A stretch of DNA of 24,597 bases. Origin: Chrysochromulina parva (Eukaryota; Haptophyta; Prymnesiales; Chrysochromulinaceae). The notes below the pieces were generated by a model. It saw only the letters and a program-made list of their open reading frames with translations, did not search any database and had not been told where the DNA came from. This document shows positions 1-9,266 of this stretch, piece by piece. The DNA is taken from contig PJAB01000530.1 of assembly GCA_002887195.1 (NCBI GenBank), forward strand, positions 1 through 24,597. The letters run 5' to 3'. The first letter of the stretch is position 1. Every line of letters begins with the position of its first letter. Both the position numbers and the translations under genes were made by a program.

Positions 1-120
1 CTCGCAGGACACCTCTCGGTGCCCAACACGGCGCGCTCGATGCTCAGCACGGCGCGCTCGATCCTCGCAGGACACCTCTCGGTGCCCAACACGGCGCGCT
101 CGATGCTCAGCACGGCGCGC
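1..120 (+). repeat. 63-bp tandem repeat in coding sequence
   Basis: A 63-bp unit starting at base 3 repeats at base 66 and is almost identical over the copy that is visible. It encodes a 21-residue unit containing two AQHGALD heptads. The array probably extends left of the window. Sixty-three bases equal three heptads, so copy-number change would keep a coiled coil in register. Confidence 0.85.
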
Positions 121-3100
121 CCGTCGATGCCTCCGTGGCGGACGGCATCAGCCCGCTCAAGGCCGCCACGCCGCCCACGACGGCGCGAGGACCGGCGCTC
201 AGCCAACGGGCGGTGGATGAGCTGACACGTGCCACCGACGCCTTATGCGAGCAGTCCGCCGCGCTGGGCGTGTGTGTGAAGGAGGTGGAGGCGAGCGTGG
301 CGGGCGCCGTCGAGGCAGCCCAGGACGAGACGAGCCGCGCAGCGCGTATCGAGACGGCACTCGCGCTACTCGAACCCCAGCTCCATGCCTTGCATGCATC
401 CGTGGCCCACTTCGAGAGGGCATGGCCACGTGTCACGGCCGAGCGGAATGCGGCTCAGGAGGAGGCAGCGCGACACCGCTTCGACGCCCAAGGGATGCGA
501 GCACAGCTCTCTGAGTTAACGAGCGCGCATGCGCGGCTTGAGAGAGAGATGGAATTGGCGGCGGCTGAACGTCTCGAGTACGCGGAGAGCTGGCTTTGAT
601 GGCCTCTGAGGACCTCTGATGGCCTCTGATGACCTCTGATTGCCTCTGAGGACCTCTGATGGCCTCTGAGGACCTCTGATTGCCTCTGAGGACCTCTGAT
701 GGCCTCTGAGGACCTCTGATTGCCTCTGATGGCCTCTGATGACCTATGATTGCCTCTGATGACCTCTGATTGCCTCTGATGGCCTCTGAGGACCTATGAT
801 TGCCTCTGAGGACCTCTGATTGCCTCTGAGGACCTCTGATTGCCTCGTTCATCAGGTACGCGGTCGTACGGCGTGCAAACGAGGAGCTTAGCGCGGCGCA
901 AGCGCATGCGCAGCGCGAGCACGCGGCCCTTGCGATCGCGCATTCGAGCCTGTGTACCGCGCACGAGGCGGCGCTCGCCCAGCTTGCGCACGCGGCGGCG
1001 GCGGCGGCGGAGCGGCTGTCGCAGAGCGAGGTGCGCCGCGCCCAGAGCGACTCGCGAGTGCCTCTGATGACCTCTGATTGCCTCCTTCATCAGGTGCGCC
1101 GCGCCCAGAGCGACTCGCGAGTGCCTCTGATGACCTCTGATTGCCTCCTTCATCAGGTGCGCCGCGCCCAGAGCGACTCGCGAGTGTACGAGCTGGAGGA
1201 GGCCGTGGCAGCTGCGATGGAGGAGCGAGCGCGTGAGAGCGCGGCGCACGCAGCCGCGATGGCCGCCGTGGTCGCGCTCGCGGAGTCGAGCGAGGCGCGT
1301 GCTCGCGACCTCGCGGCCCAATTGCATGCTCATCAGGAGGGTGCGGCCGCCCAATTGCATGCGGCGGAGTCGAGCGAGGCGCTTGCTCGCGACCTCGCGG
1401 CCCAATTGCATGCTCATCAGCAGGATGCGGCCGCCCAATTACATGCGTATGAGGAGGAGGCTCGCGACCTCGCGGCCAAATTGCATGCTCATCAGGAGGC
1501 TGTCGCCCGATTGGAGGCCCAATTAAAGGCCCATCAGGACGAGGCGGCTTCTCAATTGCATGCTCATGAGGAGGCTGTCGCACAATTGAAGGCCCAATTA
1601 AAGGCCCATCAGGACGAAGCGGCTTCTCAAATGCATGCTCATGAGGAGGCTGTCGCACAATTGAAGGCCCAATTAAAGGCCCATCAGGACGAGGCGGATT
1701 CCCGATTGCATGCGCAGCACGACACGACGGAGGCCCTGGCGAGGGCGCTTGAGGACGCCCAGCATGACGCGAGCGAGGCTCGGGCACAGGCGCGGCTTGA
1801 GGCCTCCGAGGCGCTTGCGCGTGCGCAGCAGCAAGTAGCCAGCTGCAGCGACGAGACGGCGGATGCCACCGCCGCCACCGCTGCCATCATGGAGCAGCTC
1901 ATTCTTGTGGAGCGGCGGGCGGTGCAGGCCGAGGTGAGGGAGCATGAGCTCGCGTCGGAGCTCGAGGCGCTCGGAGATCTGCGCGAGATTGCGGAGCGGC
2001 GGGCGGCGCATGCCGAGGTGAGGGAGCATGAGCTCGCGTCGGAGCTCGAGGCGCTCGGAGATCTGCGCGAGATTGCGGAGCGGCGGGCGGCGCATGCCGA
2101 GGTGAGGGAGCGTGAGCTCGCGTCGGAGCTCGAGGCGCTCGGTGATCTACGCGAGATGCGCCGGCTCGCCTCGCAGATCGAGGCGGCGGAGGAGATCTCC
2201 TCGATGGAGATCCTGCGACAGGAGACGAACGCGCAGCTCGACCTTCTGCGATGCCAACTTGACGAGGCGGAGCAACGACGCGCCGAGGCGGAGCGCCGTG
2301 CTGAGCAGAGCGCCACCCAAGCGGCCGAGGCGGAGCGCCGTGCTGAGCAGAGCGCGACCCAAGCGGCGGCCGACGCGCGCGCTCTGGCTCGTGAGCGCGC
2401 GCGCGCTGAGGTGGCGATCGAGGAGATGGAGCGCTCGGTACAGCGTCGGGACTCGATCGAGCAGCAGCGCCTTGCTGAGCAGCAGCGCCGTGCTGAGCAG
2501 CAGCGGCAGGCGCAGGAGGCTGCCGAGGCGCGTCGCGAAGAGGAACGGGCCCAATTACAGGCGCAATTAGAGGCTGCCGAGGCGCGTCGGGACGAGGAAA
2601 GGATCGAAACGGCCGCGGAGCACCGGGCCCAATTACAGGCGCAATTACAGGCCCAATCACAGGCCCATCAGGCCGAATTACAGGCGCAATTAGAGGCCCA
2701 ATTACAGGCTCATCAGGCCGAATTACAGGCGCAACTAGAGGCCCAATTACAGGCTCATCAAGCCCAATTACAGGCCCAACGCGACCAATTACAGGCTCAT
2801 CAAGCCCAGTCCACCCGAGTCCAGGCCCAATCCCAGGCCCAATTAGAGGCTTTGCAGGAGGCTGCGGCCGCGCGACTGCAGGCGCAGCAGGACGCGACGG
2901 AGGCGCTCACACAGGCGCACCACAAGCTTGCCATGGGCCTGCGCACAGACAAGGCAGCCGTGGAGGCCGCCTACGCCGCCGCCGAGGCGGCGTGGGAAGA
3001 CGAGCGGCGCGAGCTGACTTCACAGTGGGAAGACGAGCGGCGCGAGCTGACTTCACAGTGGGAAGACGAGCGGCGCGAGCTGACCGCACAGTGTGAGCAC

Positions 3101-3934
3101 GCGGACGCGCGCGCGTTTCAGAGCGAGGGCCTGTGCCACGAGCTTGGTGAGCAGCTTGAGGCCGCCACGCGCGCCAACGCCGAGGCACTCGCGGAGATGT
3201 GTGCGCTGCGGGCGGTCATGAAGGGCGCCTCCCGCGCCGACGCGCAGGCGGAGGCCGAGGCGCTTGCCGAGGCACTCGCGGAGGAAGCTGAAGCCAACGC
3301 TGCCGCCAGAGAGCAGTTGCCGCCCAGGACAGCGCCTATGTCACCAGTGACGCATCATTCGCCCTCCCCCGGGCACACACCCCACAGGCCTCTCCTGTCA
3401 CCTCGCGCACCGGCGGAGCCGCCGCTGGACGGTGTCTTCCAAGGGCTCGAGCGGGCGCCCATCTCGGCGCCCAAGCCATTCGGCCGCTCGACAGGGGGTG
3501 GCGGCGGCGGCTATAGCGGCGGTGGCCCATCGGGGCGGAGCAGCAGCTCGTCCTCCACCGTCTCGCCAGGAAAGCGTCGACGAAACTCTGGTGAACGTGA
3601 TCCCGGGCCGCTCGCCTCGATGGATCCTGTGGGGGAGCGGGCGCCGTTTTCGTGGACACCGACGATGACCTCGGCGCGCGCAGGCTCTGACGTTTGGCCG
3701 AGGGTCAACACGAGCAACGCGGCAGCGCGCCGGGGAGCGGGCGCGCTGGGCAGCCAGGCTGATAAGTACGACCACCTTCGACGCTTCACACCCGCGTTCG
3801 CACCCGCACAGGGAGGGTACGCACGTAGCACCAAGCAGCAGGCGCCGCCGCCGCGACCGCCTCCGCCCGGCGCCGCCGCCGCCGAACCGCCGTCTGCGAG
3901 CGCAAAGGTGGTAACGGTCGATTTGTTTTCGTAA
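1..3934 (+). CDS. Long coiled-coil protein, 5' partial, two exons
   Basis: Best model joins <1-577 with 856-3934. The first exon is open from base 3; its frame hits a stop at 597-599, but splicing 578-855 puts it exactly in phase with the long downstream frame, giving 1217 residues plus stop. The upstream end lies outside the window, and no ATG is needed inside it. Order: 21-residue repeats (AQHGALD heptads), then about 900 residues of Ala/Glu/Gln/Arg-rich helix with tandem repeats (QLKAHQDEA type at about 1500-1700, an 84-bp unit at about 1920-2150, WEDERRELTSQ three times at 2992-3090). The tail is disordered, rich in Pro, Ser and Gly, with a basic KRRR cluster near 3570 that could be a nuclear signal. 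No enzyme motif is visible. A structural or scaffold role is inferred from composition only; the family is not recognised. Confidence 0.75.
578..855 (+). other. Intron of the coiled-coil gene (GT-AG, 278 nt, phase 2)
   Basis: The donor is GTACGCGG at 578 and the acceptor TTCATCAG ends at 855. Splicing restores one open frame between two coiled-coil segments that are otherwise out of frame, and it rebuilds the split Glu codon. The donor octamer GTACGCGG recurs exactly at 856-863 immediately after the acceptor, so the intron is flanked by an 8-bp direct repeat. Almost all of the interior is a 10-bp minisatellite. Confidence 0.75.
591..850 (+). repeat. 10-bp minisatellite filling the intron
   Basis: About 24 full copies of a 10-bp unit, consensus (G/T)(G/A)CCTCTGA(G/T), run from 601 to 840, with degenerate units at 591 and 841. 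Units tend to alternate, giving a weaker 20-bp period. Each CTGAT-ending unit resembles a CTRAY branch site, and the following TGCCTC is pyrimidine-rich. Confidence 0.95.
1031..1183 (+). repeat. 63-bp in-frame cassettes ending like the intron
   Basis: Two full copies (1031-1093, 1094-1156) and the first 27 bases of a third (1157-1183). Each full copy is 27 bases encoding VRRAQSDSR followed by 36 bases beginning GTG and ending TTCATCAG. The last 33 bases of each copy match the 3' end of the intron (823-855) at 31 of 33 positions. Each unit is bounded by AG|GT, so 1031-1156 could itself be spliced out as a 126-nt phase-0 intron. If retained, it adds 42 residues including Pro and Cys inside a coiled coil. 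Confidence 0.85.
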
Positions 3935-4143
3935 TAGACATCGTGCGACAAGTTCTGAAGACGTTGCGCGCTGTGGTTCGGCACGTGCGAGGGGGGGGCG
4001 GGTTGCACCGACGAAATGAAAGTTTCATTAGATTCGAGGACCCCACAACGGCAGCATATCGCGTGACGGTCAACCGCCCCGTCCCCCTTCTTGGACCGTC
4101 CTCTCGGCTCATTGCGTCTCTCCCTGGACTTTTTACAAGCTTC

Positions 4144-5865
4144 ATGACTGACAAGTGGGTCACAACGCATCACTACTCTTTTCGCCGCATGCTGGCCGGC
4201 TGTTGTTGCCTCATTCGTCCGTCGCGCGTCATGCCGGCCTCACGGGTCATGATGAGCGACCGCGACGATAAGGACATCGTGGTCGACTATGTCACCGACC
4301 TCGAGGGCAACCTCGAGTACTTTGACCGTTGGGTCCCGCAGTCCAACGCGGTGCGCTACAAGCCGGGAACGACGGAGCTTGAGCTCACGAACGAACGCGC
4401 CTACTTCATCTATGGCGGCGACCTCATCGATCGCTTCGACGGGAGCCTGCGCCTCGCACGGCGCATCGTCGATCTCAAGAAGCAGTATCCGGACCGCGTG
4501 TTTTTTCTGGCGGGCAACCGCGACCTGAACAAGGTGCGATTCACTTCGGAGCTGAGCGACGACGACATGCGCCGGCCATACGCGAGCATTCCTGGCCCGC
4601 ATTGGGACCCCAAAGCGCCCACGCTCGCGCAGTACCTCGAAAGACTCGCGGCCGAACGCGGCGTGGACGCGCAGTCGCTCGATACCAAGGCGGAGCGGCT
4701 GCGCTACTATCTCACGCACACGCTCGGCTGCCCGGGCGGCTTCGAGCTACGCCGGCGCGAGCTCGGGCTCCTTGCCGCCGCATCCGCCAAGCCGGGCGCT
4801 CCAATTGAGCCCATCACCGACGAGCAAGTGGTCGATTCTATGGTGGATGACATTCGGCCTCGCGCGCCGGCCGAGGCAAGGATGGGGGTGTTGCCGGCGC
4901 GCGAGTGCATGGGCGTGCTCCGTGAATACCTGCAGCTGGCTCAGCTGGTGGTCATCCTGGGCAACACAATGTGGGTGCACGGCGCCCTCGATGCGATCAC
5001 CATCGGCATCGTTCCCGAGGACGGCACCAGGTTTTGTGCGCCGGCCGTGCCGCAGCCCTTTCGCACGGTTGAGGGTGGTGTCGCCGCGTGGGCAAACGAG
5101 ATGAACGCGCTCATGCAGCGCGGGCTGCTCGACCATGCGGCTCGGCCGCACTGGGACGAGGAGCGAACGAGCCGCGGCGGCGAGCTCTTGCTTGCCCTCC
5201 AGAACCGCTGCTCGCTCTCCGGCAGGTGCATCGTCGCCTTGGCCTACGCGGACGGCGGCTGCATCACATCGAAGGGCGCCGCGCCTCAGCGTGAGTACGT
5301 GAAGCAGCAGATGGCCGAGTCGGCAGTGCACGATTCGCTGCTGTACGAGGACTGGACCTCCGACCCGCGCGACGTGACCGTTGCCCAGTGGCTGCTCGCA
5401 GGGGGCATTCGGCGCGTGTGTGTCGGCCACAAGCCGTCCGGCGACTCACCCGCTATATGCTCGGCCTCGTACACGGGCGTCGAGATCATCAGCGCCGACA
5501 CGACGTACGCGGACACGACGGTCATGTGTCGGGGCCAGTCACTCGCATGCGTCTCGATCCATGGCCCCTCCCTCGACGTCAACCACGCCCGCGTCTATGG
5601 CACGCTGGTTGACGGGCGGCGGCACGATGTGACGCTTCCGACGCTCGCACGCGCCAAGCCCGGGGCGCCGCCGCCGCGCCCCAAAGGAGGAGATCTGATT
5701 GTCGGGCGGGAGCTCGAAGACGGCTGGTGGGTCAAGGCTCGCTTTGTGCCCGAGGACGCGAGGCAGAGTGGCGCCGAGGACGGGCAGCTCTACTTGTGCT
5801 GCAGGGGCATCGGGCGAAAGGTCGAGTACCGTGACGACCCTTGCACCAATTTGCCCCTGGACTGA
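4144..5865 (+). CDS. Calcineurin-like metallophosphatase
   Basis: A 573-residue protein (from this start) with the blocks of the metallo-dependent phosphatase fold in order: DLEGN near residue 52, GGDLIDR near 93, GNRD near 125, a His in WVHGAL near 279, and GHKPSGD near 429. The fold binds two metal ions and hydrolyses phosphoesters; the substrate cannot be told. The first block has Glu where the usual D-x-H motif has His. A long insert separates GNRD from the later His blocks. The frame is open further upstream, but only GTG precedes 4144. In-frame ATGs at 4189, 4249 and 4252 are alternatives; the conserved part begins just after 4252, so the start is uncertain. A Cys-rich hydrophobic stretch after 4189 might be part of a targeting region. 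It lies about 200 bases after gene 1 on the same strand. Confidence 0.85.
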   Translation: MTDKWVTTHHYSFRRMLAGCCCLIRPSRVMPASRVMMSDRDDKDIVVDYVTDLEGNLEYFDRWVPQSNAVRYKPGTTELELTNERAYFIYGGDLIDRFDGSLRLARRIVDLKKQYPDRVFFLAGNRDLNKVRFTSELSDDDMRRPYASIPGPHWDPKAPTLAQYLERLAAERGVDAQSLDTKAERLRYYLTHTLGCPGGFELRRRELGLLAAASAKPGAPIEPITDEQVVDSMVDDIRPRAPAEARMGVLPARECMGVLREYLQLAQLVVILGNTMWVHGALDAITIGIVPEDGTRFCAPAVPQPFRTVEGGVAAWANEMNALMQRGLLDHAARPHWDEERTSRGGELLLALQNRCSLSGRCIVALAYADGGCITSKGAAPQREYVKQQMAESAVHDSLLYEDWTSDPRDVTVAQWLLAGGIRRVCVGHKPSGDSPAICSASYTGVEIISADTTYADTTVMCRGQSLACVSIHGPSLDVNHARVYGTLVDGRRHDVTLPTLARAKPGAPPPRPKGGDLIVGRELEDGWWVKARFVPEDARQSGAEDGQLYLCCRGIGRKVEYRDDPCTNLPLD

Positions 5866-6340
5866 TTACGACCCGACGACCCTTTCAGAGCGGCAGAGCG
5901 TGAGTACGCTCCATCGTGCCCGCCGAAGCCCCTCGCGTGGGCCGAGGCTCGCTTCCCCGGAAGCGTAGCTCGTTGCCTACGTTGGCCGCGCCCCCACTGT
6001 CGGTCCATGAGTCTCACATGTCGTCTGCAACCCGAATCCACAACTTTCTAAATTTGACAACTGGATCGAACAACTGGATAGGGAAGTTAGATTACGTGTT
6101 TTGACTTATTGTCCTTGTGAGTTGCGCGGTTCCGGTTGGGCTTGGGGTTGGCTGCATCTTGGAAGCAACTCGACCAACTTGGATGCCGAGTTTATCGTAA
6201 ATCAGCTACAAGCCACACCCCGAGGCGGTTCCTTCGCGCAGCGCCGGGGATCGCGTTCGCGATTGGACGCGCCTCGCCGGGTCGACGAGGTTGTTACAGA
6301 TTACTACTTTTTCTTCTCTACTTTTGCAGACACCGTTTGC
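5866..6340 (+). other. Spacer and probable 5' UTR of the sulfotransferase gene
   Basis: No convincing gene here. It holds the 3' end of the phosphatase transcript and the leader of gene 3. Open frames in it start at GTG or TTG only. The region becomes AT-richer around 6030-6110, just before the proposed leader intron. Confidence 0.5.
6117..6329 (+). other. Probable 5' UTR intron (213 nt)
   Basis: GTGAGT at 6117 is a consensus donor. The acceptor ending at 6329 is preceded by a long pyrimidine run (about 6307-6326) and reads TTTTGCAG. The first in-frame ATG of gene 3 follows 11 bases later at 6341. The frame is open across the region but begins only with TTG, so a non-coding leader intron is the simplest reading. 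This is inferred from splice signals alone. Confidence 0.5.
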
Positions 6341-9225
6341 ATGCAGCAGAAAGAGACATCGCGTTGCCTTTTCGAGCCATCTCCAATGCGGCCTCTCTGT
6401 TGGCGAACCAAGAATGTGGTCGGCGTCCTATTCTTCGGCTTGAGCTGGGTAACTTCGGAGCGCCATTCCGATCCGCAGCTCCTAGAACCGCAACTCAAGA
6501 GGCTCGGTCAGCCGTCGGTGCCTCTGACAACGTCGGACGCGGCCATAGCGAATAGAAGGGATCCTGCAGCACATCCGCTACGGGATCTGATCTCCAGGGA
6601 GGCGCTCCGTAATGTCGAGGCGCTCAGTAATGTTGGCACGAGGGCTGCGGCGGAGATGGCGGCGGCCGAGAGTGCGGTGGCAGCGGCCGAGAAGGCGGCG
6701 ATGGAGAAGGCCAAGGCGGCGGCCAAGAAGGCGGTGGCGGAGTACAAGGCGTCGGCGGAAAAGGAGACAGCCGAGAGTGGAACGGCGGAGAAAGCGAAGG
6801 TGACGCCCGAAGAGGCGATGCCCGACAAAGCGGCCGCAGTCTTGTCGCCACCGTTGTGGAAGCTCATGGGCTGGGGCATAAAGGCGAAGGCCGAGAAGGC
6901 GGCAGCCGAGAAGGCGGCAGCCGAGAAGGCAGCGGCCGGAGACGCGGCGGCTGGCGATTCGGCGGCTGAGAAGCCGGCTGCGGAGACTGCGGAGGCTGGG
7001 AAGGTGGAGGCTGAGAAGGCGGCGGCCGAGAAGGCGGCGGCCGAGAAGTCGGCGGCCGAGAAGGCGGCGGCCGAGAAGGCGGCGGCCGAGAAGGCGGCGC
7101 GAGAGAAGGCGGCGCCCTGGCCCGAGAAGCTTCGCTCGCCAGCTTTCTCGCCAACGGCCCGATGGACGAACCGTGTGACGAATCCCAAGCGTGAGGAGCC
7201 GCTGGAAGATCCGGTGGGCGGGGCGTTGCAGCCATGGTCGCAGCAGCAGCTCCCGCGCTTCACGCCGATGCCCTCGCCGCATCCCCTCGACGAAACGCTG
7301 GAGCAGCTCCCTGCCCAGCACCCCGAGGCCGAGCAGCTCCCTGCCCAGCACCCCGAGGCCGAGCAGCTCCCTGTCGTGGCGCCCCCGACGCTGCCGCCGT
7401 GGTACATGCGATTCGCGCCGTCGCCGCCGCCGCGCCCCACGCCGCCGCCGCCGCCTCCCAGGATCAAGTGCCAGGCCCCAGGCCGATACGTCTTCTTCCA
7501 CGCGTACAACGCGCGGGGGGTGGGCGGGCTCGCGGTGGACAGATTCCTCTCGTGCGCCGCGAACGAATCTCATGCCGGCCTCGAGCAGCGGGATGGACCT
7601 CTTCGGGTGTACCGCGGGCCTGTGGAATGCAGGGGGATCCCCACAGTCCTGACGACGCACGAGCAGCCTGCGATGCTCGACGTGCGCAGCGCTGCGCGGG
7701 ACGGGATCGACGAAACCTTCAGCTGGGCCTTCGCGAGGAACATGACGGTCCTGCGCCATCCCGTCTCGCGCGTGTGGGCCCTGTACGCCCACGGGCGCCG
7801 GCAGGGCTACCTGCCCTTCCTCATGAAGAACCTGAGCTGGTTCCTCGAGCGACCGCTGCTCAACATCAACCAGTTCTTCGGCATCGACTATGCCGTTGGT
7901 CCCGACGAGCAGCCTTGGGACGACGACCCGACGCCCCCGGGCAAGAACAGCGCCTTCGTGCTTCATCAGAGCGAGCTGTTCAATCGGATGACGCGCAGCT
8001 TCGGCGAGCCGCTGCACGAGTATGGCAAAGGCGAGGCCGTCGAGTGGATGAATCGGACCTGCGGCGGCGTCTCCTTTGGGAACCCGAGCTGCGCCGAGAA
8101 CGGCATGCAGTCGCCGTACGGCGAGCCAATCGAATGGACGCCGGAGAACATCGAGGCGGTTGAGTCCGAATGGTATGCTCGCGCAGTCGAGCGGCTGGGC
8201 ACGATGAGCCACATAGGCTTCACGGAAGGGGTGCCCGAGGACGAGCTCGACGTGACGCAGGATCTCATCGCCTCCGCCTGGCCAAAGCTCATTCGTAAGG
8301 GCACGGCCTGTAGGCTAGGTATCGAGGATCCAGTCGACTTTGCGGCGGTGGGGCTCGCTCCGAAGCCGGACCCGTACACGCGCAGCCTCATCGAGAAGGC
8401 CAACCGCCTCGATGTCGCGCTGTATGTAGAGGCCATGCGGATGACGAGCGGGCTTGATGGTGGCCTCGTGAGTCCGGCTCCGTCACCGCCGCCAGCGCCA
8501 CCAGCGCCGCCTGCGCCGCCTGCGCCATTACTCTCACCGCCCCCACCGCCGTCGCCGCCCTCACCGCCCCCACCGTCACCGCCCCCACCACCCTCACCAC
8601 CGCCCTCACCACCGCCGCCACCGCCGCCGCCCTCACCGCCGCCGCCGCCCTCACCGCCGCCACCGCCCTCGCCGCCGCAAAGGTGGAGAGCTCAGCCTTC
8701 ACCTCCGCCGTCTCCACCTCCACCCTCTCCGCCTCCGCCCTCTCCGCCTCCACCCTCCCCGCCCTCATCGCCTCCGCCCTCTCCGCCTCCGGCCGCTCAA
8801 CCCCCCGGCTGCCAGTCTTGGTGCGCGCTGAGCTCAGATCGGTATGTCAAGTGCGCCTTTGCACAGTGCAAACATTGCGCAGAATGCGCGCCACCATCGT
8901 CAGCCGCTCTGCCCCCCCCGCCGCCACCCCCTTCGCCGCCGCCATGGTACATGCGATTCGCGCCGTCGCCACCGCCGATCCTATTCGTGCCGTCGCCGCC
9001 GCCGATCCTCTCGCTGCTTTCGCTCCCTCCGCCGCAGCCTTCTCCACCACCATTGCCGCCCCCCACGCCGCCTCTCCCGCCGCGGCTTTTCACGCCGTCG
9101 CCGCCCCCCACGCCGCCTCCCTCGCCTCCTCCACCACCATCGCCGCCTCCCACGCCGCCACCAACGCCCAGACCGGTGCAAGCAGACCCACCAAGAGCGG
9201 TGCCAGCGAAACGGCCTCCTCCTCC

Positions 9226-9266
<41 letters not shown>

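Noticed and set aside
601..850. CRISPR-like array
   Set aside because: The 10-bp units are contiguous with no spacers, and the context is a eukaryotic intron.
433..852. Minus-strand open frame of 139 codons encoding SEAIRGPQRQ-type repeats
   Set aside because: It is the reverse reading of the 10-bp intron minisatellite, which happens to lack stops in that frame. It has no independent coding signal and overlaps exon 1 of gene 1.
888..1787. Minus-strand open frame of about 300 codons
   Set aside because: Antisense shadow of the coiled-coil gene; Pro/Arg/His-rich composition is typical of the reverse of GC-rich Ala/Glu codons.
3943..4143. Coding extension of the phosphatase upstream of 4144
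   Set aside because: The frame is open but starts only with GTG, and the sequence shows no conserved feature; more likely leader.
6578..8212. Minus-strand open frame of 544 codons opposite the sulfotransferase gene
   Set aside because: The plus strand carries recognisable sulfotransferase motifs here. The minus frame is Arg/Leu-rich with no motif.
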